Position numbers and translations under genes: made by a program
Source of the DNA: Planctomycetota bacterium
GTDB lineage: Bacteria > Planctomycetota > Phycisphaerae > UBA1845
DNA: 5,453 bases
Direction of reading: 5' to 3'
Assembly (NCBI GenBank): GCA_022566435.1
Contig: JADFIX010000344.1
Coordinates: 1 to 5,453 of the forward strand
In this document: piece after piece, positions 5,346 to 5,453 of the stretch
How the letters are laid out: every line of letters starts with the position of its first letter
Numbering within the stretch: position 1 is the stretch's first letter
The notes under the pieces: generated by a model
What the model was told of the DNA's origin: nothing
The model's database searches: none
The model's input: only the letters and a program-made list of their open reading frames with translations

Positions 5346-5453
5346 TACCAAAGGCTGAACCCCTGCGCGCGCCCGCCCTGGCGACCACCGGCGAGTTCCG
5401 CGGCCGGGTCTACGATTCGATTCTGGAGACCATCGGGGCGACCCCCCTGGTGC
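5342..5453 (+). CDS. cysK: Cysteine synthase A, N-terminal start (partial, runs off right edge)
   Basis: The first 37 residues are visible, ending in GEFRGRVYDSILETIGATPL. The YDSI-x-x-TIG-x-TPLV pattern is the signature opening of O-acetylserine sulfhydrylase, the pyridoxal-phosphate enzyme that makes cysteine from O-acetylserine and sulfide in the cytoplasm. The TIGATPLV block precedes the region carrying the PLP lysine, which lies outside the window. The extended N-terminus ending in FRGR is in my recollection typical of alphaproteobacterial CysK. There is no clear Shine-Dalgarno; the 4-base overlap with the preceding stop suggests translational coupling. A paralogue such as SbnA or cystathionine beta-synthase type enzymes is possible but less likely. 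Confidence 0.75.
   Translation, partial: MIPKAEPLRAPALATTGEFRGRVYDSILETIGATPLV

Noticed and set aside
4844..5453. SbnB/SbnA-like pair for 2,3-diaminopropionate synthesis (ornithine cyclodeaminase next to cysteine synthase-like enzyme)
   Set aside because: The ornithine cyclodeaminase-like part is cut after about 95 residues, another gene end lies between, base composition differs sharply, and the visible N-terminus looks like ordinary CysK.

Overview
The left and central parts of this window look like DNA from a Planctomycetota bacterium. The evidence is a secreted protein with D-x-N-x-N-G-I-x-D-E-C type repeats followed by the start of a parallel beta-helix domain, a large M14-type zinc peptidase of a kind common in Planctomycetota and Bacteroidota, sparse gene packing with long intergenic stretches, and mixed third-codon base use. 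The last ~320 bases differ: they are very GC-rich, with third positions almost always G or C, and end in the start of an alphaproteobacterial-looking cysteine synthase gene. The window may therefore join two genomes.

Layout. 1-648 (minus): N-terminal part of a secreted calcium-binding/beta-helix protein that runs off the left edge. A perfect Shine-Dalgarno upstream serves a five-codon leader frame that overlaps its start. 800-825: a perfect 7-bp hairpin. 832-1153 (minus): remains of an AlbA_2 (Schlafen-type) gene whose homology stops abruptly after about 57 residues. 1202-1216: a short hairpin. 1252-1376: a promoter-like sequence followed by an 88-nt hairpin enclosing a canonical tRNA T-arm and acceptor 3' strand, with no matching normal 5' tRNA half. 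1377-1634: noncoding leader with copy 1 of a 48-bp dispersed repeat. 1635-4379 (plus): the one large intact gene, an exported M14 zinc carboxypeptidase-like protein with a C-terminal glutamine-amidotransferase-like region. 4380-4748: noncoding, with copy 2 of the 48-bp repeat in the same orientation. 4749-5131 (plus): a good sigma-70 type promoter and the first ~95 codons of an ornithine cyclodeaminase-family gene. 5133-5345 (plus): the C-terminal end of an unrecognised GC-rich gene in a different frame, overlapping by 4 bases the start of a cysK gene (5342 to the right edge).

The genes do not form one pathway. The peptidase stands alone between two repeat copies. The secreted beta-helix protein is divergent from it and unrelated. 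The ornithine cyclodeaminase fragment and cysK resemble the SbnB/SbnA pairing only superficially, because the former is cut off and the two segments differ sharply in composition. The points most worth checking are the tRNA-like hairpin, the flanking repeat pair, the leader mini-frame and the ~5130 junction.
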